From assembly GCF_015751905.1 (NCBI RefSeq), contig NZ_JADOUF010000001.1:6076001-6140000 (forward strand): a DNA stretch of 64,000 nucleotides, read 5' to 3'. The translations under genes and the position numbers were made by a program. This DNA comes from Longispora fulva (GTDB lineage Bacteria > Actinomycetota > Actinomycetes > Mycobacteriales > Micromonosporaceae). This document shows positions 29,162 through 40,796 of the stretch, piece after piece (within the stretch, counting starts at the first letter, position 1; each line of letters begins with the position of its first letter). The notes beneath the pieces are model-generated. The model was not told the origin of the DNA. It saw only the letters and a program-made list of their open reading frames with translations, and ran no database searches.

Positions 29162-30525
29162 CAGCCCCGGTAGCCGTAGGGGTAGGGCTGGTAGCCGTAC
29201 ATCGGCGGCGGGGGCGGGGGCGGCGGCGGGGCGACCGGGATCGGCACGACCGGGCTGGCCGACGGCGCGACGGCGCGCACCGAGCGGTCCGGGAACACCA
29301 GGTGGTAGACGGAGCCGTCCCAGCGGCCCTGCGGGGTGAGCGGGTCGCGGCCGGTGAACACGTTGCGGTACGCCGCGAGGTCGTGCAGCAGCCGCAGCTC
29401 CTCGGCCGCGAAGTCCGGGCCGGCCAGCCCGCGCTCGGCCCCGTCGCGGAGCAGGGCGAGCTTGGTGGCCGTGTCCTGGTAGCCGCGCATGGCCTGCGCG
29501 CCGGACGCGCCGGCGACCCGGCGGGCCCAGTACCGCGCGGTGAGGCGCCGGCCGACGGTGATCAGGGACGCCACCTCCGGCGGGGTCATCCACGCCGTCC
29601 GCACGTACGCCGGCAGCACCCGGCCGGCGATCCGGCCGTCCTGGGCCCTGGTCCACAGGGCGAATCCGAAGACGCCGAAGAAGATCGGCACCATCAGGCC
29701 GAAGTAGCCGTACAGGAACACGAGCTGGTTGTGGGCGCTGAGCGTCGCCATCAGGTTCCACGTGCCGTGCAGCATCATGGCCATCATCAGGCCGGACAAC
29801 GGCAGCAGGGTACGGGTGACCTTGTTGGAGCTGCGCGCGGCGAAGCCGACGGCGATGCCCGTCATCGACGTGAACAGCGGGTGCGCGAAGCCGGACATCA
29901 CCACCCGGACGACGAACAGCACGACCACGCTGATCGCACCCTGGGACACCAGGCCGGTGTCCGCGGACGTCCGCACGTAGATGCCGCCCATGTAGAGGAT
30001 GTTCTCCATCATGGCGAACCCGACGGCGGAGAGTCCGAAGTAGACGATCCCGTCGGTGGGGCCGGAGAAGGACCGCTTCACGAAGATGTACAGCAGCAGC
30101 GGGCCGAGCGCCTTCATCGACTCCTCGATGAACGGCGCGACGAGGGTCGCCACATGGCTGCCGGAGACCCCGAGGTTCGGGAACACCCACTCGCCCATCA
30201 GCGTGTTGACCACCAACGCGACCGCGGTGGCGACGCACGCCCCCCACGCGAAGCAGAAGGCGAGGCGCTTCCACGGCTCCGGCTCGTACCGGTCGAGCCA
30301 GAGGAACGCTGAGACCAGCAGCGGGACGGGGAGGATCGCGCCGGCCAGCCCGACGAGGGTGGGGCCGACGCCGTAGGCGAAGCCCAGGTAGAGCAGCATC
30401 GCGATGCCACCGGCCGCGATCACCACCACCGCGATGATCATGACGATCAGGCGTTTCCAGTCGAAGCGCCTCGGCGGCGGGGGCGGCGGACCGTAGTGCA
30501 CGTCACCCTGTGCGAGCTCTGCCAT
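29161..30525 (-). CDS. PrsW-like intramembrane metalloprotease
   Basis: The 454-residue membrane protein has a Pro-rich N-terminus and about nine helices. PrsW-type catalytic motifs are FIEESMKALGPL (Glu-Glu), FAMMENILY, FAHPLFTSM and LHGTWNL. PrsW proteins clip membrane anti-sigma factors; no such target is adjacent. The C-terminal ~125 residues are cytoplasmic and end in a Pro-Tyr-Gly-rich tail. It is divergent from the SAM-IV-controlled operon. Confidence 0.85.
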   Translation of the reverse strand: MAELAQGDVHYGPPPPPPRRFDWKRLIVMIIAVVVIAAGGIAMLLYLGFAYGVGPTLVGLAGAILPVPLLVSAFLWLDRYEPEPWKRLAFCFAWGACVATAVALVVNTLMGEWVFPNLGVSGSHVATLVAPFIEESMKALGPLLLYIFVKRSFSGPTDGIVYFGLSAVGFAMMENILYMGGIYVRTSADTGLVSQGAISVVVLFVVRVVMSGFAHPLFTSMTGIAVGFAARSSNKVTRTLLPLSGLMMAMMLHGTWNLMATLSAHNQLVFLYGYFGLMVPIFFGVFGFALWTRAQDGRIAGRVLPAYVRTAWMTPPEVASLITVGRRLTARYWARRVAGASGAQAMRGYQDTATKLALLRDGAERGLAGPDFAAEELRLLHDLAAYRNVFTGRDPLTPQGRWDGSVYHLVFPDRSVRAVAPSASPVVPIPVAPPPPPPPPPMYGYQPYPYGYRG

Positions 30526-30548
30526 GGGCTCAGCTTATGCGGTAACCT
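30519..30548 (+). promoter_or_regulatory. Possible promoter of the SAM-IV riboswitch transcript
   Basis: CTGCCA (30519-30524), an 18-base spacer and TAACCT (30543-30548). The predicted start ~30555 falls at the first base of the riboswitch, which supports the call. The -35 matches only 4 of 6. Confidence 0.4.
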
Positions 30549-30552
30549 CTCG

Positions 30553-30672
30553 GCAGGTCATGAGCGCCAGCGACAAGCCCCGGCTCGCTGGCCGGCAACC
30601 CTCCACCGCGGTGGGGTGCCCCGGGTGAGGACCAGGTCCAGCATTCGTTCGTGCTGGTCAAGCGCGGACCCC
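30553..30672 (+). promoter_or_regulatory. SAM-IV riboswitch
   Basis: The segment shows the SAM-IV aptamer consensus in order: GGTCATGAGCGCCAGCG (30556 on), CAAGCCCCGGC, GCCGGCAACCCTCC (30591 on), GTGGGGTGCCCCGGGTGA (30611-30628), ACCAGGTCC, and a 3' arm ending CAAGCGCGG near 30668. SAM-IV riboswitches are known from Actinomycetales, where they repress sulfur-metabolism genes on binding S-adenosylmethionine. It leads into a class V aminotransferase gene. Confidence 0.9.
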
Positions 30673-30682
30673 GGCACATTCC

Positions 30683-30706
30683 CCGAGGTCCCTGAGACCT
30701 CGGAGG
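30683..30706 (+). promoter_or_regulatory. Hairpin overlapping the ribosome site after the SAM-IV aptamer
   Basis: Arms 30683-30690 and 30696-30703 pair perfectly over 8 bp around CCTGA. The 3' arm ends inside the GGAGG ribosome site (30702-30706) of the gene starting at 30714. It can therefore hide the site, which fits control of translation start rather than transcription. Confidence 0.6.
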
Positions 30707-30713
30707 ATTCTCC

Positions 30714-32021
30714 ATGTCCGCCCTCACCGCCACCCGCGCAGACCTCTCCGTCCTCGGCGCGGACGTCACGGTCAAGCTCGCCGACGGCACCCACGTCCCG
30801 TACGCCAACTTCGACTACGCCGCCACCGCCCCGTGCGCCTCGGCCGCCGCCCGGGCGGTGAACGAGATCCTGCCGCACTACGCGAGCGTGCACCGGGGCG
30901 CCGGCCAGCTCTCCCAGCTGTGTACGAAGCGGTACGAGGAGGCCCGCGAGACCCTCCGCGAGTTCGTCGGCTGCCGGCCGGACGACAACCTGATCTTCAC
31001 CCGCAACACGACCGACGCGCTGAACCTGCTCGCGCACGCCGTGCCGGCCGGCACCACGGTCCTGGCGTTCGCCGCCGAGCACCACGCGAACCTGCTGCCG
31101 TGGAAGCGCACGGTCCGGCTGCCCTCGCCGTCCTCGCCGTCCGGGGCCGTGACCGCCGTGCACTCGGCGCTGCGCGAGCTGCGCCGCACCGAGGCCGACA
31201 GCCCGCTGCTGCTGTCGGTGACCGGCGCGTCCAACGTGACCGGCGAGCTGTGGCCGATCCGCGAACTGGCCGCCGCCGCGCACCTCTACGGCGCGCGGAT
31301 CTGCGTGGACGCCGCCCAGCTCGCCCCGCACCGGGCGGTGGACATCGCCGAGCTGGGCGTCGACTACCTCGTGCTCAGCGGCCACAAGCTGTACGCGCCG
31401 TTCGGGGCCGGGGTGCTCGCCGGGCGGGCCGACTGGCTGGACGCCGCGGAGCCGTACCTGGTCGGCGGCGGCGCGACCGCGCACGTCGGCGACGCCACCC
31501 ACGACGTGCGGTGGGCGGCCGGCGCCGCCCGGCACGAGGCCGGCACCCCCAACCTGCTGGGCGCGGTGTCCCTGGCCGCGGTGTGCACCGAGCTGGCGCT
31601 GGCCGACCGCGCCGAGGTCGAGGCCGAGGAGGAGGCGCTGACCGCCCGGCTGCGCTCCGGCCTGGCCGCGATCGACGGCGTGCACGACCTGAATCTGTTC
31701 GGACCCGAACACCCGAGGATCGGCGTGGTCGCGTTCGTGGTCGACGGTGTGCCGTCGTCGCGGGTCGCGGCCCGGCTGGCCACCGAGTTCGGAATCGGCG
31801 TGCGCGACGGGCTGTTCTGCGCGCACCCACTGACCCGCCGACTGCTGGGCGCCCGGGCGGGGCGCTCAGCAGTCGGCGCCTGTAGTGACGCGCCACGGGG
31901 CGTGGCGCACTGCGGGGACGAGAACATCCCGGACGTCACAGCCGTCCGGGCGAGCCTCGGCCTCGGGAGCACCATCGAGCAGGTGGACAGGTTGATCTAC
32001 GCGGTACGGTCGATCGCGTGA
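30714..32021 (+). CDS. Class V aminotransferase, cysteine desulfurase-like (SAM-IV controlled)
   Basis: The 435-residue PLP enzyme has the lysine in LVLSGHKLYAPFG (Lys225), the HxxN-type segment AAEHHANLLPWKR and the DAAQLAPHRAVDI strand that binds the PLP ring. The C-terminal half has GLFCAHPLTRRLLG, whose Cys is a possible persulfide site. A ~35-residue insert with two Cys follows (SAVGACSDAPRGVAHCGDEN). SufS-like enzymes take sulfur from cysteine. Control by a SAM riboswitch fits a sulfur-assimilation or salvage role. The stop overlaps the next gene as GTGA. Confidence 0.85.
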   Translation: MSALTATRADLSVLGADVTVKLADGTHVPYANFDYAATAPCASAAARAVNEILPHYASVHRGAGQLSQLCTKRYEEARETLREFVGCRPDDNLIFTRNTTDALNLLAHAVPAGTTVLAFAAEHHANLLPWKRTVRLPSPSSPSGAVTAVHSALRELRRTEADSPLLLSVTGASNVTGELWPIRELAAAAHLYGARICVDAAQLAPHRAVDIAELGVDYLVLSGHKLYAPFGAGVLAGRADWLDAAEPYLVGGGATAHVGDATHDVRWAAGAARHEAGTPNLLGAVSLAAVCTELALADRAEVEAEEEALTARLRSGLAAIDGVHDLNLFGPEHPRIGVVAFVVDGVPSSRVAARLATEFGIGVRDGLFCAHPLTRRLLGARAGRSAVGACSDAPRGVAHCGDENIPDVTAVRASLGLGSTIEQVDRLIYAVRSIA

Positions 32022-32959
32022 CTGACATGACCTACCGCCCACTGGGCAACTCCGGCCTGATTGTCTCCGTCGTGGGCCTCGGCTGCAACAACTTCGGACG
32101 TCCCGGCTCGGTGACCGAGGGCGTCGATGGCACCCGCGCGGTGGTCGACGCCGCGATCGACGCCGGCATCACCCTCTTCGACACCGCCGACATCTACGGC
32201 ACCCCCGGCCGCTCGGAATCCCTGCTGGGCGAGGTGCTCGGCGAGCGGCGCGACCAGATCGTGCTGGCGACCAAGTTCGGCATGGACATGCAGGGCCTCA
32301 ACGGGCCGGACTGGGGCGCGCGCGGCTCGCGGCGGTACGTCCGGCTGGCCGTCGAGGCGTCACTGCGCCGGCTGGGCACGGACTGGATCGACCTGTACCA
32401 GTACCACGAGCCCGACGGGGTGACCCCGATCCAGGAGACCCTGGCCGCCCTCGACGAGCTGGTGGTGGAGGGCAAGGTCCGCTACATCGGCAGCTCGAAC
32501 TTCTCCGGCTGGCAGGTCGCCCAGGCCGACTACGAGGCGACCGGCGCGCGGTTCATCAGCGCCCAGAACGAGTATTCGCTGCTCAACCGGGCTATCGAGA
32601 CCGAGCTGGTGCCGGCGTGCGAGGAGTTCGGGGTCGGCATCCTGCCGTACTTCCCGCTCAAGTCGGGGCTGCTCACCGGCAAGTACGCCCGCGACGAGGC
32701 CCCGGCGGCCGGCACCCGGCTGGCCAACCGCCCGCACGTGCACGCCGGCGCCGACTGGGACCTGATCGACCGGATCGCGACATTCGCCGCCGAACGCGGC
32801 GTCGGGATGCTCGACGTGGCGATCGGCGGGCTCGCCGCCCAGCCGGCCGTCGCGTCGGTGATCGCCGGGGCCACCAGCGCCGCCCAGGTGGTCGCCAATG
32901 TCGCGGCCGGCACCTGGGCCCCGGCCCCGGAGGAGCTCGCGGCACTCAACGCGCTGTAG
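32018..32959 (+). CDS. Aldo/keto reductase
   Basis: The 313-residue NADPH-dependent oxidoreductase has the tetrad region TLFDTADIYGTPGRSESLLGEVL (Asp, Tyr), LATKFGM with the Lys, and DLYQYHEPDG with the His. It then has the SSNFSGWQ and GILPYFPLKSGLLTGKY patterns of the AKR family. GTG 32018 overlaps the aminotransferase stop, so it is in the SAM-IV-controlled transcript. Confidence 0.88.
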   Translation: MTDMTYRPLGNSGLIVSVVGLGCNNFGRPGSVTEGVDGTRAVVDAAIDAGITLFDTADIYGTPGRSESLLGEVLGERRDQIVLATKFGMDMQGLNGPDWGARGSRRYVRLAVEASLRRLGTDWIDLYQYHEPDGVTPIQETLAALDELVVEGKVRYIGSSNFSGWQVAQADYEATGARFISAQNEYSLLNRAIETELVPACEEFGVGILPYFPLKSGLLTGKYARDEAPAAGTRLANRPHVHAGADWDLIDRIATFAAERGVGMLDVAIGGLAAQPAVASVIAGATSAAQVVANVAAGTWAPAPEELAALNAL

Positions 32960-33007
32960 CACCGGTACCCGTCGGCCAATTCGCCTGCTGGTCCGCTCTT
33001 TTCCCCC

Positions 33008-33032
33008 GAGTGGACCAGCGGCCGATGGGGTA
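33008..33032 (+). promoter_or_regulatory. Possible SigB-type promoter of the STAS gene
   Basis: GAGT (33008-33011), 16 bases, then GGGTA (33028-33032) match the GNNT-N16-GGGTA stress-promoter consensus. The implied start lies just before GTG 33043, giving a nearly leaderless message. An anti-anti-sigma gene under stress control would make a feedback loop. Confidence 0.4.
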
Positions 33033-33042
33033 CGTTCTAGGT

Positions 33043-33366
33043 GTGCTGCCGCCGGAGCTAGACATCTCCGTCCGTCACGACACCAGCGAGACCGTCGTGG
33101 CGCTCATCGGTGAGATCGATATCAGCACCGTGTCCCAGCTCAGTGCCGCCGTGGAGAAGGCGCTCGTCGACACGCCGGCCTCCCGGCTGATCCTGGACCT
33201 GGAGAAGGTCACCTTCTGCGACTCCCAGGGCCTGGGCACCCTCGTCGTGCTCAACCGGGCCGCCGCCCGGTCCCAGCACGCCCTGATCCTGGTCAATGTC
33301 GGCGACTTCCTGCACCGGCTGCTGGACGTCACCGGCCTCAAGCAGGCGTTCTACATCCGGGACTGA
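33043..33366 (+). CDS. STAS-domain anti-sigma factor antagonist
   Basis: The 107-residue protein (starting at GTG 33043) has the SpoIIAA/RsbV fold pattern: VVALIGEIDISTVSQL, LILDLEKVTFCDSQGLGTLVVLN and VGDFLHRLLDVTGL. The Ser in CDSQGLG is the phosphorylation site by the anti-sigma kinase. In its unphosphorylated form the family frees a sigma factor by binding its inhibitor. The start could also be ATG 33025, which lies on the putative promoter. The SpoIIE-type phosphatase/ATPase at 36983 is its likely partner. Confidence 0.8.
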   Translation: MLPPELDISVRHDTSETVVALIGEIDISTVSQLSAAVEKALVDTPASRLILDLEKVTFCDSQGLGTLVVLNRAAARSQHALILVNVGDFLHRLLDVTGLKQAFYIRD

Positions 33367-33399
33367 GCGGCCCGGACGGGCCACCGCGCCGACCCGGGC

Positions 33400-33923
33400 T
33401 CACGTCGAGGGCCGGGCCTGCCCCAGCACCTTGGTCGCCTCGGCCACATCCCCCCGCTCCAGCAGAACCAGCGCCTCGTCCACGGCCCCGGCCAGCGCCG
33501 CGTACCTGGCCGCCGTCGCCGCCTGCTCCGTGAGCTGCTTGTTCTTCGACCACAGGTCCACGAACACCGACACCTTGGCCCGTAGCGCCCACGGGTCGAA
33601 CGGCTTGGTCAGGTAGTCGACCGCGCCGGCAGCGTACCCCCGGAACGCGAGGTGTGAGTCCCGGTCCACGGCGGTGAGGAAGATGATCGGCACATAGCGG
33701 GTCCGCTCTCGCTGTTTGATGTGACTCGCCGTTTCGAACCCATCCATACCGGGCATCTGCGCATCGAGCAGGATGACCGCGAAGTCGTCGGTGAGCAGCC
33801 GCTTGAGCGCCTCCTCCCCGCTGGACGCGGTCACCGGCTCGACGGCCAGGCCCTGCAGGATCGCGGCGAGCGCGACCAGATTCTCCCGGCGGTCGTCGAC
33901 CATGAGGACCTTGGGAGAGGACG

Positions 33924-33927
<4 letters not shown>
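33400..33927 (-). CDS. Response regulator receiver protein
   Basis: The 175-residue protein has one receiver domain (about 5-125) with the acid pocket Asp11/12, the phospho-acceptor Asp55 in VILLDAQMPGMDG, Thr85 and Lys108 (YLTKPFD). After it comes a ~50-residue helical tail (LWSKNKQLTEQAATAARYA...) but no DNA-binding domain. It is thus a single-domain relay or output through protein contact. GTG 33925-33927 overlaps the kinase stop, so it is made together with the hybrid kinase. Confidence 0.9.
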
Positions 33928-36875
<2,948 letters not shown>

Positions 36876-36982
36876 CGCCCCATCCTCCCCTGCGATGGCG
36901 CAAATGGCGAGAACCCGGCACCCTGATCACTATCTCGGCCATGAACTAGCGGAAAACTACTTGGTCAGGAGAGACTTCACCC

Positions 36983-38572
36983 GTGCCCACGCACGCCCGG
37001 CGACGGCTTCGACTGCCAGCCGACCACCAGTCACCGGCGCACGCCCGTGCCGCCGTCCGCGAGGTTCTCGCGGAGGCGGGCCTGGCGGAGTTGCTGGACG
37101 AGGCTCTGCTGTTGACCACGGAGCTCTCGACCAACGGTGTCGTGCACGCCGGTACTGACATCGATGTCGACGTCCAGGTCGACGACGCGGGCGTCACGGT
37201 CACGGTCACGGACTTCCACGCCGGGGACATCGGCCCGGCCACCCGACCCGACCACTTCAGCGAGGGCGGCCGGGGCCTGCTGCTGGTCGACCAGTTCGCC
37301 AGCGCGTGGGGCACCACGCACGGCGAGGACCGCAAGGGGGTGTGGTTCCGGCTGGACCGCACTCCCCCGTCCCACACCGAGCCGCCGGCCTCCCCGCAGC
37401 GCCGGGACTGGCTGTCGTTCCTGTCCGAGACGAGCGAGTTGCTCGCCCAGTCCCTGGACCCGGAGCTGACCCTGGCACTGATCCCGCAGCTGGTCGTGCC
37501 CCGGCTCGGGGACTGGTGCGCCGTGCACAGCGCCGACGAGTGGGGCAACCTGACCCTGTCAACGTGGCTGCACCGCGACGAGGCCGCGCTGCCCGTCCTG
37601 CGCCAGCAGCTCGACGAGGTCGCGCCCCGGCTCCGCGACGTGGTGACCTCCCGGGCCCCGATCACGCTGCCCCGGCCGTTCGAGGGGGTCGCGGTGCCGC
37701 TGATCGCCCGCGACCAGCTGCTCGGCACGCTGTCGGTGGGCCGGCACCTCGACCGGCTGCACAACGTCGACGAGGTCGCCGTGGTCGCCGACCTGGCCCG
37801 GCGGGTCGCGCTCGCCCTGGACAACGCGCGGATCCACGCCGAGCGGGAGAACATCGCCCAGGCGTTCCAGCGGGCGCTGCTGCCGGCCAAGCTGCCGTTG
37901 TCGACCGGGCTGGAGTTCGGCGCGGAGTACGTGCCGGCGAGCACCGGGACCGACGTCGGCGGCGACTTCTACGACGTCCTCCCGCTGAGCGACTCCGGCG
38001 AGTGGCTGGTCTCGATCGGCGACGTGTGCGGCAAGGGCGCGCAGGCCGCTGCCCTCACCGGCCTGGTCCGCGACGTGGTGCGGGTGCTGGTCCGCGACGG
38101 CCGTTCCCTGCCCCGGACGATGGAGCTGCTCAACACGACGATGCTCGAACGCGGCGACGGCAAGCACTGCACCCTGGCCGCGGCGATCGTGACCCGGTCG
38201 ACCAGCGGGGTCGTGGAGCTGGAGCTGTGCCTGGCCGGGCACGACAAACCGGTGCTGCTGCACGAGGACGGCGGCACGACCCTGGTCGGCGAGGGCGGCA
38301 CGGCGGTCGGCCTGCTGGACACGGTGCGTACCCCGCTGGCCACGGTCCGGCTGGCCCCGGGCGACGCCCTGGTGTTCTACACCGACGGAGTGACCGAGCG
38401 CCGGCGCGGCGACGAGCTGTACGGCCAGGGCCGGCTGCGCCAGGAGCTGGCGGGCCTGACCGGGCTGCCGGCGCAGGCGATCGCGAGCCGGCTGCGCGCC
38501 GCGGCGCTGGCGTTCTCGCCGGAGCAGCCTCGGGACGACATCGCACTGTTGGTGCTGCGCAACCCGGGCTGA
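36983..38572 (+). CDS. SpoIIE-type phosphatase with anti-sigma-like ATPase and GAF domains
   Basis: The 529-residue protein starts with an RsbW-like ATPase domain (about 10-125; LLLTTELSTNGVVHAG carries the N-box and GRGLLLVD the G-box). A GAF domain (~150-285) follows, then a PP2C/SpoIIE phosphatase (~305-525) with GTDVGGDFYDVLPL, SIGDVCGKG and PRDDIALLVL. Such proteins both phosphorylate (ATPase) and dephosphorylate (PP2C) STAS proteins. The STAS gene at 33043 is a natural candidate partner. GTG 36983 follows AGGAGA. It is divergent from the hybrid kinase. Confidence 0.9.
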   Translation: MPTHARRRLRLPADHQSPAHARAAVREVLAEAGLAELLDEALLLTTELSTNGVVHAGTDIDVDVQVDDAGVTVTVTDFHAGDIGPATRPDHFSEGGRGLLLVDQFASAWGTTHGEDRKGVWFRLDRTPPSHTEPPASPQRRDWLSFLSETSELLAQSLDPELTLALIPQLVVPRLGDWCAVHSADEWGNLTLSTWLHRDEAALPVLRQQLDEVAPRLRDVVTSRAPITLPRPFEGVAVPLIARDQLLGTLSVGRHLDRLHNVDEVAVVADLARRVALALDNARIHAERENIAQAFQRALLPAKLPLSTGLEFGAEYVPASTGTDVGGDFYDVLPLSDSGEWLVSIGDVCGKGAQAAALTGLVRDVVRVLVRDGRSLPRTMELLNTTMLERGDGKHCTLAAAIVTRSTSGVVELELCLAGHDKPVLLHEDGGTTLVGEGGTAVGLLDTVRTPLATVRLAPGDALVFYTDGVTERRRGDELYGQGRLRQELAGLTGLPAQAIASRLRAAALAFSPEQPRDDIALLVLRNPG

Positions 38573-38593
38573 CCTCGGGTAGCGTTGCCCGCT

Positions 38594-40666
38594 ATGAACG
38601 CAGTTCCCCCGCTCGCGAAGCAGGTTCCCACGACCCGTGTCCAGCACGGGGACACCACGGTCGACGAGTACGCGTGGCTCCAGGACAAGACCGACCCCGA
38701 CACCATCGGCTACCTGACGGCGGAGAACGCCTGGGCCGAGGAGCGGACCGCGCATCTCGCGGGCCTCCGGGAGACGCTGTTCACCGAGCTGAAGTCCCGC
38801 ACCCAGGAGACGGACCTGTCGGTCCCGACCCGACAGGGCGATTTCTGGTACTACAGCCGCACGGTCGAGGGCAAGCAGTACGGCATCCACTGCCGGGTGC
38901 CCGTCGTCGGCGACGTCGTCCCGCAGGTGTCCGCCGACGGCGCTCCGCTGCCGGGCGAGCAGGTGGTGCTCGACGAGAACGAGCTGGCCGGCGACAAGGA
39001 CTTCTTCTCTCTCGGCACCTACGACCCGAGCCCGGACGGCACCCTGCTGGCGTTCTCGACGGACTACTCCGGCGACGAGCGGTACACGATGCGGGTGAAG
39101 AACCTGGTCACCGGCGAGGTCCTGCCCGACGAGATCCCGAACACCTTCCACGGCTCGGCCTGGTCGCTGGCCGGGGACGTGCTGTTCTACCTGACCGTGG
39201 ACGAGGCGTGGCGGCCGCACCAGGTGTGGCGGCACACCCTGGGATCGGGCGAGCCCGACGTGCTGGTGCACCACGAGACCGACGAGAAGTTCTGGGTGAG
39301 CGTCGGCCTGACCCGGTCCGAGAAGTTCATCCTGATCGACATCGGCAGCAAGATCACGAGCGAGCTGCGATACATCGCCTCCGACGACCCGACCGGCGAG
39401 GTCAAGGTCTTCGGCGCGGGCCGGGTCGAGGGCGTCGAGGTGCAGATCGACCACCAGGGCGACCGGTTCTGGGTGCTGCACAACCAGGACGCGGTCAACT
39501 TCGTCATCGGCTGGACGCCGGTCGCCGACACGCACCAGTTCCACGAGGTGATCGCGCACCGCGACGACACCCGGCTGCTGGAGGTGCAGGCGTTCTCCGA
39601 CCACGCGGTCGTGCACTTCCGCCGCGACGGCCTCACCGGCCTGCGGGTGCTGCCCAACGACGGCGAGCCGCGCGAGATCACGTTCCCCGAGCCGGTGTAC
39701 GACGTGGCCCCCACCGGCAACGCGCACTACCCGGCGACCACGTTCCGGCTGTCCTACACCTCGCTGGTCACCCCCGACTCGGTGTACGACTACTCCCTGG
39801 CCACCGGCGAGCTGACCCTGCTCAAGCGCCGCCCGGTGCTCGGCGACTTCGACCCGGCCCGCTATGAGCAGTTCCGCGAGTGGGCCGTCGCGCCGGACGG
39901 CACCCGGGTACCCATCTCGATCATGGCCCTGAAGGGCACCCCCCGGGACGGCTCGGCCCCCCTGTCGCTGTACGGCTACGGCAGCTACGAGGCCAGCATC
40001 GACCCGTGGTTCTCCATCGCCCGACTGTCCCTCGTGGACCGGGGCGTCACGTTCGCCATCGCGCACGTCCGCGGCGGCGGCGAGATGGGCCGGCACTGGT
40101 ACGACGACGGCAAGCTGCTGCACAAGATGAACACCTTCACCGACTTCGTCGCGTGCGCCAAGCACCTGGCGGCCGCCGGCTGGACGAGCCCGGAGCGCAC
40201 CGTGGCCCGGGGCGCGTCGGCCGGCGGTCTGCTGATGGGCGCGATCGCCAATATCGCGCCGGAGGCGTTCGGCGGGATCGTGGCGCAGGTGCCGTTCGTG
40301 GACGCCCTGAACACGATTCTCGACCCGACGATGCCGTTGACCGTGGTCGAGTGGGACGAATGGGGCAACCCGCTCGCGGATCCCGAGGTCTACCACTACA
40401 TGAAGTCCTACTCGCCGTACGAGAACGTCACGGCGCAGGAGTACCCGGCGATGCTCGTGATGGCCGGGCTCAACGACCCCCGGGTCGGCGTGCACGAGGC
40501 CGCGAAGTGGGTCGCGCGGCTGCGCGTGGTCGGCAAGGGCGGGCCGGTGCTGCTGAAGACGGAGATGGGCGCGGGGCACATGGGTCCGTCGGGCCGCTAC
40601 GACGTGTGGAAAGAGGAGTCCTACGTCAACGCGTGGCTGCTGGACGTGGTGGGCGCCGCCTCCTAG
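38594..40666 (+). CDS. ptrB: Oligopeptidase B (S9A serine peptidase)
   Basis: The 690-residue cytoplasmic protein has a beta-propeller N-terminal part and an alpha/beta-hydrolase catalytic part. The triad is Ser542 in GASAGG, Asp628 in GLNDPR and His662 in MGAGHMGPSG. The motif RGGGEMGRHWYDDGK is typical of oligopeptidase B, which cleaves after Arg/Lys in short peptides. ATG 38594 is preferred to TTG 38585. Confidence 0.9.
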   Translation: MNAVPPLAKQVPTTRVQHGDTTVDEYAWLQDKTDPDTIGYLTAENAWAEERTAHLAGLRETLFTELKSRTQETDLSVPTRQGDFWYYSRTVEGKQYGIHCRVPVVGDVVPQVSADGAPLPGEQVVLDENELAGDKDFFSLGTYDPSPDGTLLAFSTDYSGDERYTMRVKNLVTGEVLPDEIPNTFHGSAWSLAGDVLFYLTVDEAWRPHQVWRHTLGSGEPDVLVHHETDEKFWVSVGLTRSEKFILIDIGSKITSELRYIASDDPTGEVKVFGAGRVEGVEVQIDHQGDRFWVLHNQDAVNFVIGWTPVADTHQFHEVIAHRDDTRLLEVQAFSDHAVVHFRRDGLTGLRVLPNDGEPREITFPEPVYDVAPTGNAHYPATTFRLSYTSLVTPDSVYDYSLATGELTLLKRRPVLGDFDPARYEQFREWAVAPDGTRVPISIMALKGTPRDGSAPLSLYGYGSYEASIDPWFSIARLSLVDRGVTFAIAHVRGGGEMGRHWYDDGKLLHKMNTFTDFVACAKHLAAAGWTSPERTVARGASAGGLLMGAIANIAPEAFGGIVAQVPFVDALNTILDPTMPLTVVEWDEWGNPLADPEVYHYMKSYSPYENVTAQEYPAMLVMAGLNDPRVGVHEAAKWVARLRVVGKGGPVLLKTEMGAGHMGPSGRYDVWKEESYVNAWLLDVVGAAS

Positions 40667-40719
40667 CTGGCACCGGGCGCGGGGGTGAGGTTCGCGGGCC
40701 CTGGGGGCCGGGTCGCGCG

Positions 40720-40761
40720 CCATCTCACCCGGCCCGGCACGGGCCGGGCTGGGTGAGATGG
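40720..40761 (+). terminator. Hairpin after oligopeptidase B
   Basis: Arms 40720-40730 and 40751-40761 pair over 11 bp. An inner GGCCCG/CGGGCC stem closes around GCA, leaving a bulge on the 3' side. Confidence 0.7.
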
Positions 40762-40796
40762 CCGGAAGTGTCGGTCCTCCGTGATAGGAAGACCGC

